Shown: piece after piece, positions 8,495 to 17,749 of the stretch | Layout of the letters: each line of letters starts with the position of its first letter | How positions within the stretch are numbered: the stretch's first letter is position 1 | NCBI GenBank assembly: GCA_964617645.1 | Contig: CAZTYE010000009.1 | Location: 75,972-139,971, forward strand | Length of the DNA: 64,000 nucleotides | Direction: 5' to 3' | From: JADJGC01 sp964617645 | Lineage (GTDB): Bacteria; Zixibacteria; MSB-5A5; CAIYYT01 | Position numbers and translations under genes: made by a program | The notes under the pieces: model-generated | Told to the model about the DNA's origin: nothing | The model's database searches: none | Seen by the model: the letters and a program-made list of their open reading frames with translations, nothing else

Positions 8495-10861
8495 GTGCAA
8501 GCTTCGGTCAGCCCGAAAACTGAAACGCCGAGTCAAACCAACGTCATGCCCATCCTGCCGCTTCGCGGAATGGTCGTGTTCCCGTACTTGGTCATGCCGC
8601 TCATGATTTCCGACCAGCGTCAGGCTAAGCTTGTCGATGAGGCATTGATGGGGAATAAGACTATCGGCCTCTTTACACAGCGCGAGGCACAGGCCGAAGG
8701 CGGCAATACTCCCGATTTGTATCGGGTTGGCACCGCGGCCACGGTACTCAAGATGCTGCGGTTCCCGGACGGTTCGGTGCGATTCTTGGTTCAAGGCCTG
8801 CATCGAGTCGAGATCAGCCGCGTCGTTGAGACGGAGCCGTTCACGGTTGCCGAAGTCGAAGTTCTCGAAGAGCCGGAGGCCGGTGGCGTCAAGATCGAAG
8901 CGCTCAAGCGAAATGTGCTTGAGATGTTGAAAAAGGTCGTCGACCTGGCTCCGAACCTCTCGGAAGAGATTTACATTACGGCGATCAATCAGGAGAATAG
9001 CTCAAAACTGGCCGATTACGTCGCATCGAACTTAAATCTCAATATCGCCAGTAAACAGGAAATGCTGGAGACCTTCGGCGTGCAGGCGCGTCTGGAGAAG
9101 CTCGTGCAGCACCTCAACAAGGAAGTCGGCGTGCTCGAACTGTCGGCGAAGATTCAGAATCAAGCCGCCAGTGAAATGGGACGCATGCAGCGCGACTACA
9201 TCCTGCGTGAACAGCTAAAAGCGATCCGCCGGGAACTCGGCGAAGATGATGACCGCACCACCGAGATTGAAGAGTTTAAGCAGAAGATCGAGGCGGGCCA
9301 ACTTCCGAAACTGGCGCGTGAAGCCGCCGAGAAAGAACTTGAACGGCTGAGCAAGATGAACCCATCGGCAGCGGAGTACATCGTCAGTCGGACATACCTG
9401 GATTGGCTGACGATTCTGCCCTGGGCGCGCTCGAGCGAGGAGCATCTGGATATCGCGAAAGCCGCAAAGATTCTCGACGAAGATCACTTTGGACTCGAGA
9501 AGGTCAAAGACCGCATCCTCGAATTTCTCGCCGTGCAGAAACTGCGCTCGGAATTGAAGGGGCCGATTCTCTGTTTCGTAGGTCCGCCCGGAGTCGGCAA
9601 GACCTCATTGGGGCGTTCGATCGCGCGCTCGATGGGTCGAAAATTCCAGCGCATCGCCCTGGGCGGTATGCACGATGAAGCCGAAATTCGCGGTCATCGC
9701 CGAACCTATATCGGCTCGTTGCCGGGGCGAGTAATACAGGCGATTCGCCGCTGTGATTCCAACAATCCGGTCATAATGCTGGACGAGATCGACAAGGTGG
9801 GGAAAGACTTCCGCGGCGATCCGGCATCCGCCCTTCTGGAGGTGCTGGACCCGGAACAAAACAACAGCTTTGCCGACCACTACCTTGATGTGCCGTTCGA
9901 TCTTTCGAAGGTGATGTTCATTACCACGGCGAACATCCTCGACACAATTCCGTCCGTGCTGCTCGACCGCATGGAAGTGATTCGGATTCCGGGCTACACC
10001 GACAAAGAAAAACTCGCCATCGCCAAAAAGTATCTCGTGCCGCGCGAAATCGATAATCACGGTCTCAAGAAGACTAATCTGCGGGTTACCGACGAAGCGA
10101 TACTCAAGGTGATCCGCGATTATACCCGGGAGTCGGGCCTACGCAACCTCGATCGGGAACTCGCGACAATTTGCCGCAAAGTTGCCAAAAAAGTGGCTAC
10201 CGGGAAGCGGGCGACAACAACGGTGAAGGCGACAAGCATTGCCGAGTACCTTGGGCCGGCGAAATTCGTTTCCGACCGCATTCCGCGCGAGGGCGAAGTC
10301 GGCGTCGTACCGGGGCTGGCTTATACTTCGTTCGGCGGCGATATTCTCAATATCGAAGCCAATTGCATGCCGGGGAAGGGACAACTGACTCTGACGGGCA
10401 GTTTGGGCGATGTGATGAAGGAGTCGGTGCAGACCGCACTGTCGTGCGTGCGGGCTAATGCTCACAAATTGGGGATCGATCCAACGGTCTTTGATAAGAA
10501 CGATTTGCATGTTCACGTGCCGTCCGGCGCGGTGCCCAAGGACGGACCCTCGGCGGGAATCACGATCGCGACAGCGTTGGTCAGCCTGTTCACGAACCGC
10601 TCAATCCGCCCGCGCGTATCGATGACCGGCGAAATCACTCTGCGCGGCGTCGTCTTGCCGATCGGCGGCCTGAAAGAAAAATCGTTAGCGGCGCTGCGCT
10701 CGGGATTTCGCGAAGTCGTCATTCCAAAGGAAAACGAAAAGGACATCATCGACCTGCCGGGCGAAGTGAAGAGCCAAGTCAAGTTTCATTGCGTCGAGAA
10801 GATCGAAGAGGTGTTTGCTCTGGCTTTCGCGCCGGGCAAGACGACTCGCCGAAAAAAATAG
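8495..10861 (+). CDS. lon: ATP-dependent protease Lon
   Basis: Cytoplasmic AAA+ protease that degrades damaged and regulatory proteins. The 788 residues hold the LonN substrate domain (MPILPLRGMVVFPYLVMPLM start), a coiled-coil stretch near 210-300, the AAA+ module with Walker A GPPGVGKTS and Walker B MLDEIDKVG, and the C-terminal protease domain with the Ser-Lys dyad: Ser about 686 in PKDGPSAGI and Lys about 727 in GGLKEKS. The GTG start is fixed by the Shine-Dalgarno AGGAGGA at 8484-8490. Length and motifs are canonical. It is followed by 125 bases before the MATE gene and is probably transcribed alone. Confidence 0.97.
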   Translation: MQASVSPKTETPSQTNVMPILPLRGMVVFPYLVMPLMISDQRQAKLVDEALMGNKTIGLFTQREAQAEGGNTPDLYRVGTAATVLKMLRFPDGSVRFLVQGLHRVEISRVVETEPFTVAEVEVLEEPEAGGVKIEALKRNVLEMLKKVVDLAPNLSEEIYITAINQENSSKLADYVASNLNLNIASKQEMLETFGVQARLEKLVQHLNKEVGVLELSAKIQNQAASEMGRMQRDYILREQLKAIRRELGEDDDRTTEIEEFKQKIEAGQLPKLAREAAEKELERLSKMNPSAAEYIVSRTYLDWLTILPWARSSEEHLDIAKAAKILDEDHFGLEKVKDRILEFLAVQKLRSELKGPILCFVGPPGVGKTSLGRSIARSMGRKFQRIALGGMHDEAEIRGHRRTYIGSLPGRVIQAIRRCDSNNPVIMLDEIDKVGKDFRGDPASALLEVLDPEQNNSFADHYLDVPFDLSKVMFITTANILDTIPSVLLDRMEVIRIPGYTDKEKLAIAKKYLVPREIDNHGLKKTNLRVTDEAILKVIRDYTRESGLRNLDRELATICRKVAKKVATGKRATTTVKATSIAEYLGPAKFVSDRIPREGEVGVVPGLAYTSFGGDILNIEANCMPGKGQLTLTGSLGDVMKESVQTALSCVRANAHKLGIDPTVFDKNDLHVHVPSGAVPKDGPSAGITIATALVSLFTNRSIRPRVSMTGEITLRGVVLPIGGLKEKSLAALRSGFREVVIPKENEKDIIDLPGEVKSQVKFHCVEKIEEVFALAFAPGKTTRRKK

Positions 10862-10986
10862 CCTCCGAGCAGAAAACCGACATTCGCTGCCGGTTAACAC
10901 GTCTCAGACATTCGCCGCGACGCATTATGCGTCGTCGCTAACCAATTTTCAGCATCTTTCGGCAACCCGATCCGTATCTTCCATCC

Positions 10987-12360
10987 ATGTTATCGACCGA
11001 AGAACGACAGCGCACCGATTATACCGAGGGCTCAGTTCTCGGATCGATTCTGAAGATGGGAATACCGTCGATGATCGGATTCCTCTCCCAAAACATCTAT
11101 TCAATGGCCGATATGTTCTGGGTGTCGCGGCTCCCGGACGGCGAAGCCGGAGTTGCGGCAGTCACCTTCTTCTCGAACCTGATGTGGATTCTCTTCGCCT
11201 TCAACAGCTTGATTGGCCCGGGATCGATGGCGATCATTTCGCGACGCTACGGCGAGAAGGATTATGCGCGCACCGAGACAGCGATCAAAGAGACGCTGAT
11301 CCTCAAGCTCTTCTTCGGACTGTTAGTCAACGTCATTGGGCTGGTTTTCCTCAACGACATGTTGCGGCTGCTTGGCGCCGAGGGACGGGCTTTCGAACTC
11401 GGTGTTGTTTACGGACGAATCGTCATTATTGGCCTGCCGATTTTCTATGCGGCGTACACGGTCTTTACTGCGCTGCGCTGCATCGCCAATCCCAAGCTGG
11501 CGATGGCGCTGATGATCTGCGCGAACGCGTTAAATGTCGTGCTTGATCCCTTGCTGATGTTCGGCTGGTGGGGACTTCCGAGTTGGGGAATGGCCGGCGC
11601 CGCGATTGCCACCGTCGCCAGTTATGCCGCCTGCTTTGTGATCGGTGTTTGGTTGCTCTATTCGCAACACGTCAACGTCCGGTTGCGATGGAAAGGGCAG
11701 GTGCCAGTGGCGGTTGCTTCGATGTGGAAGATGCTCTGGCTCGGTGTGCCGGCATGGTTGGGCGAACTCTCGTGGTCGCTATCGCGACTGTTGATTACAC
11801 CGATCATCGCCGGATTCGGCACTGCCGTGGTGGCCGCTTACGGCGCGTCGATGCAACTTTTCGGCATCGGTTTAGCGACTATCGTCGGCATTGGTTTGGG
11901 GCTTGGTTCGCTGATCGGACACAATCTTGGCGCGGATAAGGAACACCGCGCGAAACAAACAGCCGAGAGGAGCATCTGGCTGGCGACGGCGATCATGACG
12001 GTATTGGGCGTCATCGCATTCGTTTTCGCCGAGTTCTACATGCGAATGTTTTTTGAAAGCGCAGAGGCTATTCGCGAGGGTGTGGTCCTGCTCCGGATAT
12101 CCGCGCTGGTTTACCCGTTCTTCGGCGCGTTCATCATGCTGGAACACATTCACCTTGGCGTTGGCTTGAACACGCCGTTCATGGTGTTTAGCACCGTTCA
12201 TTCTTGGGGGTTGCAGGTGTTGCCGGCGGTGATTGCGACACAGTTCTTCGCCGCGAATGTCACCGCCGTGTGGTGGATACTGTCGATCTCAGGGGCAATT
12301 ACGACGATAGCTTTCTATCAGTATTATCGCCGTGGTCGTTGGCTAACGGTGCAGGTGTAA
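10987..12360 (+). CDS. MATE-family multidrug/cation efflux transporter
   Basis: 457-residue inner-membrane protein with about twelve hydrophobic segments and MATE features: an N-terminal region of the type ILKMGIPSMIGFLSQNIYSM followed by ADMFWVSRL, and internal repetition of the two six-helix halves (second half from about residue 245, WLGELSWSLSRLLITPIIAG). MATE proteins export drugs or metabolites with Na+ or H+ antiport; the substrate cannot be assigned. The ATG has no Shine-Dalgarno, but TATCTT at 10975-10980 would place +1 at the ATG, though no good -35 is present. No regulator adjoins it. Confidence 0.9.
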   Translation: MLSTEERQRTDYTEGSVLGSILKMGIPSMIGFLSQNIYSMADMFWVSRLPDGEAGVAAVTFFSNLMWILFAFNSLIGPGSMAIISRRYGEKDYARTETAIKETLILKLFFGLLVNVIGLVFLNDMLRLLGAEGRAFELGVVYGRIVIIGLPIFYAAYTVFTALRCIANPKLAMALMICANALNVVLDPLLMFGWWGLPSWGMAGAAIATVASYAACFVIGVWLLYSQHVNVRLRWKGQVPVAVASMWKMLWLGVPAWLGELSWSLSRLLITPIIAGFGTAVVAAYGASMQLFGIGLATIVGIGLGLGSLIGHNLGADKEHRAKQTAERSIWLATAIMTVLGVIAFVFAEFYMRMFFESAEAIREGVVLLRISALVYPFFGAFIMLEHIHLGVGLNTPFMVFSTVHSWGLQVLPAVIATQFFAANVTAVWWILSISGAITTIAFYQYYRRGRWLTVQV

Positions 12361-12384
12361 GCGACACCGTCGGCGATCCAACTG

Positions 12385-12413
12385 TTGACGCGGCAGTACC
12401 GCCTTCGTAACTT
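12385..12413 (+). promoter_or_regulatory. Promoter of ruvX
   Basis: TTGACG (12385-12390), 17-base spacer, TAACTT (12408-12413). Predicted +1 is 12420, one base before the GTG codon at 12421. The TTG of the -35 box could be misread as a start codon. Confidence 0.5.
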
Positions 12414-12420
12414 GCCCAAC

Positions 12421-12846
12421 GTGTTTACCAAACGCATTATCGGGATCGACTATGGACGCAAGCGGGTCGGCGTCGCCTACTCGGATTTTCTGCGCCTAAC
12501 CGCCCAACCGCTGACAACGATCATAATCAAGTCTCCGGCAGAAGCCGTCAAGAAGGTGTGTGCCGCCTTGGTCGAGCATGATGTAGAGCTGGTGGTTGTT
12601 GGCCTACCCGTCTCGATTGACGGCCATTCCGGCGGACAGATGGCCGACGAAATCCGCCGGTTTGCCCGCGGTCTGGAGCAAGCCGGGTACCGTGTGCATC
12701 TGGAAGACGAAGCCTTCACCAGCGAAACTGCCAAAGGGATTATGCGGGCCGGCGGCAGGACCGAAAAACAAATGCGCGGCAAACTTGACATGCTGGCCGC
12801 GCAAGTAATCTTGCAGGATTTCCTTAACGCCCATTACTCGCGGTAG
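12421..12846 (+). CDS. ruvX: Holliday junction resolvase-like RuvX/YqgF
   Basis: RNase H-fold nuclease family linked to 16S rRNA 5'-end maturation and to Holliday-junction processing. From the GTG at 12421 the protein starts MFTKRIIGIDYGRKRVGVAY, the usual N-terminus with the first catalytic Asp (GIDYG). Other motifs are VVGLPVSIDGHSG and the acidic EDEAFTSETA; 141 residues is a normal length. An in-frame TTG at 12385 would add 12 non-homologous residues, and that TTG lies in a good -35 box, so I prefer 12421. There is no Shine-Dalgarno. The stop is followed one base later by mltG, as in many genomes where these genes are neighbours. Confidence 0.9.
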   Translation: MFTKRIIGIDYGRKRVGVAYSDFLRLTAQPLTTIIIKSPAEAVKKVCAALVEHDVELVVVGLPVSIDGHSGGQMADEIRRFARGLEQAGYRVHLEDEAFTSETAKGIMRAGGRTEKQMRGKLDMLAAQVILQDFLNAHYSR

Positions 12847-12847
12847 A

Positions 12848-13960
12848 ATGCATCGAATTGGCGAACTGCTGCTCTGGCTCCTGACGACGTTGCTCGTCCT
12901 TGCGCTGATTCCGCTTCTCCCTTTCGTTTGGATACTCGAGAAGCTGCGCTTCGGCCGTTGGTGGGTCCGCTTGGGGCTGATCCTCGGAATCGCAGCGGCG
13001 GCGGGAGTCATCTATGCGTACTGCGCAATCAACACGACTATCGGCGTCGCTGGTTCAACTTACTCGGTTGTCATCCGCCCCGGGGACGACGCCGCCGATC
13101 TTCGCCAGCGGCTTGCAGAGGCAGGACTCAGCACTGACCGCCGGCTATACAATCTGTCCATGCGCTATTCAGGAGCCGAACGGCAGCTTAAACCGGGGCG
13201 CTTTCACATTCCGGGTGGCTTGACGCACTACGAGCTGGCCACGTTCTTCCGCGACACCAATCCCGACCTCTCGCGCGTGACGATTGCCGAGGGACTGACG
13301 ATCCGGGAGATAGTTCCACTACTGGTGCAATCGATTCCGACCGATTCAGTCGAGTTGGTGCGACATCTCAATGATCCTTCTTTTCGCAAGGACCTGGGCA
13401 TCGATGCTCCGTCCATTGAAGGCTACCTATTTCCCGAGACCTACTCTTTTTATCCTCATCAGTCGCCGCGCGAAGTCATCGCCGAGATGGTGCGTATGAT
13501 GCGCGCACAGTTTACACCCGATTGCGAGGCCCGGCGCCGGGATCTTAAGTGGTCGGTCAATCAGGCGCTCACGCTTGCGTCGCTGATCGAAGCCGAAGCC
13601 GCCGATAGCAGCGAGCGAACATTGATCTCATCGGTCTTTCATAATCGTCTGCAAAGAGGAATGAAATTGCAGTGTGACCCGACTGTCGTCTATGCGCTGG
13701 GTGGACTTGATCGACCACTGCAGCGCAGCGACTGGACGTACGACTCCCCGTACAATACTTATGTGTACTTTGGGCTGCCGCCGGGTCCGATCTGCGCTCC
13801 GGGGGCGGCATCGATTCGCGCGGCGCTATTTCCGGCGACTTCGGACTACTTGTACTTCGTCGCAACGGGAGATGGGCGGCACACATTCTCTGAGACCCTG
13901 ACACAGCATAATCGCGCCAACGCCGCTGCAAAACGCCTGCTCCGCAAGATGCAGCACTAA
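12848..13960 (+). CDS. mltG: Endolytic murein transglycosylase MltG (YceG-like)
   Basis: Inner-membrane lytic transglycosylase that cuts nascent peptidoglycan and sets glycan chain length. Hydrophobic N-terminal segments (LLLWLLTTLLVLALIPLL and LGLILGIAAAAGVIYAY) anchor it, followed by a LysM-like region and the YceG catalytic domain: the catalytic Glu in LASLIEAEA, then FHNRLQRGMKLQCDPTVVYA, SPYNTYVYFGLPPGPICAPG and a C-terminal YFVATGDGRHTFS. 370 residues is typical. It starts one base after the ruvX stop and is thus co-transcribed. A hairpin at 14074-14097 follows. Confidence 0.95.
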   Translation: MHRIGELLLWLLTTLLVLALIPLLPFVWILEKLRFGRWWVRLGLILGIAAAAGVIYAYCAINTTIGVAGSTYSVVIRPGDDAADLRQRLAEAGLSTDRRLYNLSMRYSGAERQLKPGRFHIPGGLTHYELATFFRDTNPDLSRVTIAEGLTIREIVPLLVQSIPTDSVELVRHLNDPSFRKDLGIDAPSIEGYLFPETYSFYPHQSPREVIAEMVRMMRAQFTPDCEARRRDLKWSVNQALTLASLIEAEAADSSERTLISSVFHNRLQRGMKLQCDPTVVYALGGLDRPLQRSDWTYDSPYNTYVYFGLPPGPICAPGAASIRAALFPATSDYLYFVATGDGRHTFSETLTQHNRANAAAKRLLRKMQH

Positions 13961-14073
13961 GTATCGACCTGATCTTGACGACCCGCGCTTAAACCGGCGT
14001 AGCCCGCAATGAAAGTGCAATGCATCACCGACTCTGCCACTCACATGTAGCCGCGAATGGCGCCAAAACGCAG

Positions 14074-14097
14074 AGCCCGACTCTATCGAGTCGGGCT
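14074..14097. terminator. Hairpin between mltG and the metalloprotease gene
   Basis: A 10-bp perfect stem, AGCCCGACTC (14074-14083) with GAGTCGGGCT (14088-14097), and a 4-base loop between two convergent genes. On the minus strand it is followed by CTGCGTTTT. Probably serves both directions. Confidence 0.6.
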
Positions 14098-14131
14098 TAA
14101 TCATCTTGATCAACAGAATCGGATTTTGTGC

Positions 14132-17100
14132 TTAGGGACAGGCTGCGCAGGGCACGGCGCCGCCGGCAAAGATATAGTTGATCAAATAGACAGCGTCGGC
14201 AATGGAGATGCCACCGGAGCAATCCGCATCCCCGGCGGCCGGTGGATCGGGCGCGGCGCCCCCGGCGAAAATGTAGTTGATCAGAAAAACAGCATCAGCA
14301 ATCGAAATCACCGCATTGCCATCGGCGTCGCCGCACACGTAAGCAACTTCGCAGGCATCGCCAATGCCATCATGATCGGAATCCTCCTGGCCGGGATTCG
14401 GTGTGCTAACGCAGTTGTCGCAGACATTACCCACACCATCATTATCGCTGTCCGACTGATTGATGTTAGGAATCGTCGGGCAATTGTCAATGTCGCCGCA
14501 AACGCCGTCCTGATCGAGATCATTGAACTGATCTAAAGGACACGCGTCGCAGGCGTCGCCCATTCCATCGCCATCGGCATCCGCTTGACCGGAGTTGGCG
14601 GTTATCGGGCAATTATCGAGATCACCACAAACCCCGTCGCCGTCTACATCATTGAGGGGATCGGCCGGACAAGCATCGCAGGCGTCGCCGAATTGGTCGC
14701 CGTCCGAGTTCTCTTGTAGCGGATTGGCGGCACCGGCGCAGTTATCGCAGGCGTTGCCGAGGCCGTCACCGTCGGAATCGAATTGAATTCGATTTGGCAC
14801 CGTTGGGCAGTTGTCGCAGGCGTCACCATGACCATCAATATCAAGGTCCTGTTGCGAAGCATTGGCGAGACCTGAGCAGTTGTCAAGACCGTTGACGATT
14901 CCGTCACCATCCGCATCGGCGCCCTCGCACTCATCGGGGATGAGATTTGCGTTTAGGTCCGCCGAAGCGCCTAATGCGATGTCGCAGGCGTCAGGGCGGC
15001 CGTTTTCGTTACAGTCAAAACCTGCCGCCGGTTTGAATGCGATGCCGTAGGGGTTGACCAGTGAAGAATTGCTGCCGCGAACAAAACGGCGGTAGTACCG
15101 ACCGTTGGGCAGGAATTCAACGATGCGCGGAGTTCCGCTGCCACCGAGCGTGTTCTCGGCGACAAAGACATTTCCATTGGGACCGACGGCCAATCCCACC
15201 GGGCTCTGCGGCGCCTGAAGGTCGTTAAACTGACCGACTACATTGCCGCTTGTAGCATTGTATGCTAAAACCTGGTTGGTCAGGTTGCTTGCAACAAGCA
15301 ACCGGTCGCCCTCAATCAGGTAGGCCAGCCCACGCGGACCGTTCAACCCACCGACACCGGAATTGACCAGCGTCGCGATGAAAGCGCCGGTATTGGCGTC
15401 AAAAACAATGATTCGGTTGTTACCCGAACTCGATACATACAGCCGCGTTCCGACAACAAGCAGGCCTTCCGGTTGGCTCAGTCCGTTTGCGCCGGTAGCG
15501 ACCAGTGTCCCGATCAGCGCTCCTGTCGAGCTATTGTACTTGAGGATCGAGGAGTTTCCACGCGACGCCACCAGCAAGTTGCCACTCGGGTCAAGCGCCA
15601 TCCCGGTTGCAGTGCTCAAGCCGCCGGATCCTGATGTCACGAGTGTTGTGGACGTATTGGCTACGACATCGAATGAGACGACGCTGTTTCCACCGGACAC
15701 CAACATGCGGCCATTAGCGGGATTGAAGAGGACATATCGCGGCGTGAATCCGCTAACCGCGTGACCCTGTATCGGATAGCCGGAGGCCGCGTGAAACTCG
15801 CGAACCGAACCGGATTGATCGGCGACGAAGAGATTGCCTTGGTGCTTGATGTCCCGCCAATCGGTGATGCTGTTGTTATTGCAATCCTGACACTCATCCG
15901 GGACCGTATTGCGGTCGAAATCCTCGGAATTCCCGGACTCGACATCCACCCAGTCGTTTGACCCGTTGTTGTTGCAATCGGGATCGCATTCATCGGGAAC
16001 GTTGTTCCCGTCAAGATCATCGGATACTCCGGATGAAATATCGAACTGGTCGGGTTTGCCATTGTTGTTACAGTCATCTTCACAGGCATCCAGAATGCCG
16101 TTGAGGTTGACGTCGTTTCCCAGAGTAATCTCTGCCGGATCAAGCACACTGTTGTTGTTGCAGTCCTGGCACTCATCCGGGACGCCATCCAAGTTGACGT
16201 CCGCTGACGTCCCCAGCGCGATATCAGTTGCGTCGGATACGCTGTTGTTGTTGCAGTCGTTGGGGAAGCATCCCCCGAGAAAGAAATCATCTTCCACAAC
16301 CTCTTCGACGAGGCGATGCATCCACATGTCGGTGTTGGCGGTGTAACCGGCGTGGATGTGGCAATAGCTCATAATCGTACCCCGACTGGGAATGCCGTTG
16401 CCGCAGTCATCGATGGTCGGCGTGTATCCGTCGTGCGTGTGGAATGTCCCGGCGTTGTGGCCCATCTCGTGCGCCACGACGATCAAATCCCAGTTGCCCT
16501 GATTGGGGACGCTGTAGGGGTTGCCGAAGCTACCGTTGAGAAAACCGGAAATTCCGTAGGTCGCTTGTCCCGAGCACGTGCCGCCAACGTAGGCGACACC
16601 TCCGTACGGCAAATCGCGGCGGCCGGAGAACATGTGCACCCAATTAAACCGGGATGGGTCTTCGTTGAAGTCCCAGTAGGCGCCAAACCCGCCAAGGTCG
16701 TCGGCTTCGAATGGCTCGCCGCCGTTCGGCCAGACGCGAACGTAGCTCAACAACAACTTCATATTGAAATCACGGCGGTAGATGTCACTGACGGCGCCCA
16801 TGACGATGGCGGCGTAGGATTGAGCTGCAGCAACGCTGCCAAAGATATTGTAGTATTCCTGATCCGAATCGATCGCCACTTTGCCTAACCACTGACCGCG
16901 ATTTAACGCAGTCGGGGATTTGAGAAGACGGCGCGGACGAAAATCGACCGGCGGTTCGACGCCGCAGAAGGCAACGCCGTCGGGGAGATCCTCGCCAATC
17001 TCAAGACGATGGACGACAATCTCGCCCAGGAATCCTGCGGCGGCTTCGGCGGGCGATTGCGAGATCCAGTAGTTACCCTCGAGAGTGGAGCGAACGTATC

Positions 17101-17530
17101 CTGAAACCATTCCACCTGAAGCGAACGCGAGGTAGACGTGACTTCCAGGTTCGCCGGCAAGGCGGCCGTGATAGGTCAGAATCGACGGGCGTTCCGTTTC
17201 GACGTCGCCGGTGGGACTCCCGATCACAAAGCGCGTCTCGCCATTCGATACGTCGAAACGCTCCAGTTCCAATATTAGCTCACCACGATCATGAGTCGGA
17301 AGCAACAAACGACGTTCTGTCGCACCAAAACGCAGATCATTAAACGCGCCTGGATTCAGTTTCATGACGGCGGCGTCCAGTTCGCTTTCGCCGGCGACCC
17401 GTTCGAAGACTGAGGCTGCCGGCACCGTTCCTTGCTGAGCCGGGTTAGTCGAAACTCCGTAAAGGAACGCTGGGAATGAAAGGCCGGCGAGGATGACGGT
17501 TGCGGTCAACAGGGTGAACAACTTAGACAT
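14132..17530 (-). CDS. Secreted reprolysin-like metalloprotease with calcium repeats, beta-propeller and dockerin-like tail
   Basis: 1132 residues, modular and exported. Signal peptide 1-25; pro-region to about 190; zinc metalloprotease domain with HEMGHNAGTFH near 351-361 (the HExxHxxGxxH zinc site) and a Met-turn GTIMSYCH; six DCNNN...VPDEC acidic repeats, five at about 410-575 and one near 865; an NHL/SMP30-like propeller at about 575-860; thrombospondin type-3-like DxDxDG repeats at about 880-1060; and two dockerin-type units with ISIADAVFLINYIFAGGA and ISIADAVYLINYIFAGGA at the C-terminus. It probably digests extracellular protein, with Ca2+-stabilised spacers. Start supported by SD GGAGGAA. 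A perfect-consensus promoter lies 190 bases upstream. No cohesin partner is seen here. Confidence 0.9.
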   Translation of the reverse strand: MSKLFTLLTATVILAGLSFPAFLYGVSTNPAQQGTVPAASVFERVAGESELDAAVMKLNPGAFNDLRFGATERRLLLPTHDRGELILELERFDVSNGETRFVIGSPTGDVETERPSILTYHGRLAGEPGSHVYLAFASGGMVSGYVRSTLEGNYWISQSPAEAAAGFLGEIVVHRLEIGEDLPDGVAFCGVEPPVDFRPRRLLKSPTALNRGQWLGKVAIDSDQEYYNIFGSVAAAQSYAAIVMGAVSDIYRRDFNMKLLLSYVRVWPNGGEPFEADDLGGFGAYWDFNEDPSRFNWVHMFSGRRDLPYGGVAYVGGTCSGQATYGISGFLNGSFGNPYSVPNQGNWDLIVVAHEMGHNAGTFHTHDGYTPTIDDCGNGIPSRGTIMSYCHIHAGYTANTDMWMHRLVEEVVEDDFFLGGCFPNDCNNNSVSDATDIALGTSADVNLDGVPDECQDCNNNSVLDPAEITLGNDVNLNGILDACEDDCNNNGKPDQFDISSGVSDDLDGNNVPDECDPDCNNNGSNDWVDVESGNSEDFDRNTVPDECQDCNNNSITDWRDIKHQGNLFVADQSGSVREFHAASGYPIQGHAVSGFTPRYVLFNPANGRMLVSGGNSVVSFDVVANTSTTLVTSGSGGLSTATGMALDPSGNLLVASRGNSSILKYNSSTGALIGTLVATGANGLSQPEGLLVVGTRLYVSSSGNNRIIVFDANTGAFIATLVNSGVGGLNGPRGLAYLIEGDRLLVASNLTNQVLAYNATSGNVVGQFNDLQAPQSPVGLAVGPNGNVFVAENTLGGSGTPRIVEFLPNGRYYRRFVRGSNSSLVNPYGIAFKPAAGFDCNENGRPDACDIALGASADLNANLIPDECEGADADGDGIVNGLDNCSGLANASQQDLDIDGHGDACDNCPTVPNRIQFDSDGDGLGNACDNCAGAANPLQENSDGDQFGDACDACPADPLNDVDGDGVCGDLDNCPITANSGQADADGDGMGDACDACPLDQFNDLDQDGVCGDIDNCPTIPNINQSDSDNDGVGNVCDNCVSTPNPGQEDSDHDGIGDACEVAYVCGDADGNAVISIADAVFLINYIFAGGAAPDPPAAGDADCSGGISIADAVYLINYIFAGGAVPCAACP
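14345..14925 (-). repeat. Thrombospondin type-3-like repeat region in the metalloprotease gene
   Basis: In-frame acidic repeats of the form DxDxDGxGDxCDNCP, about eight units, predicted to bind Ca2+. The DNA is repetitive enough to be prone to unit gain or loss. Confidence 0.75.
15845..16262 (-). repeat. DCNNN-type repeat array in the metalloprotease gene
   Basis: Five successive units beginning DCNNN and most ending VPDEC, about 30 residues each, with the coding DNA for DCNNN nearly identical between units. A sixth diverged unit (DCNENGRPDACD) lies after the propeller. Confidence 0.75.
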
Positions 17531-17720
17531 TTTTCCTCCGCACGGACGCCATATATTGTGTTTCGGTAGCGTTTACCCGTTCGCGAGCCAAAAGTGCATA
17601 CAAGGACGGATCATCTACCGGTAGACTTGCGTGCCGAAGCGAGAACGCATGCCGCCGTTTGTGAGGAGTAGAGTACGGCGCACCGACGAATACTCATCGT
17701 CGATTCGCATCGGACGGTCC

Positions 17721-17749
17721 ATTATAGAGCTAAGAAGTCAACATGTCAA
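17721..17749 (-). promoter_or_regulatory. Consensus sigma-70 promoter of the metalloprotease gene
   Basis: On the minus strand: TTGACA (17749-17744), exactly 17 bases, TATAAT (17726-17721). Both boxes match the consensus perfectly. Predicted +1 is near 17714, leaving a leader of about 184 bases. The -35 box overlaps the annotated start of the divergent PagL-like gene. Confidence 0.75.

Noticed and set aside
10921..10945. Inverted repeat GACGCA-TTA-TGCGTC after lon as terminator
   Set aside because: Short stem, 3-base loop and no U-run; too weak to call.
14345..16262. CRISPR-like regular repeats
   Set aside because: The periodic DNA is in-frame coding repeats of the metalloprotease (DCNNN and thrombospondin-3-like units).
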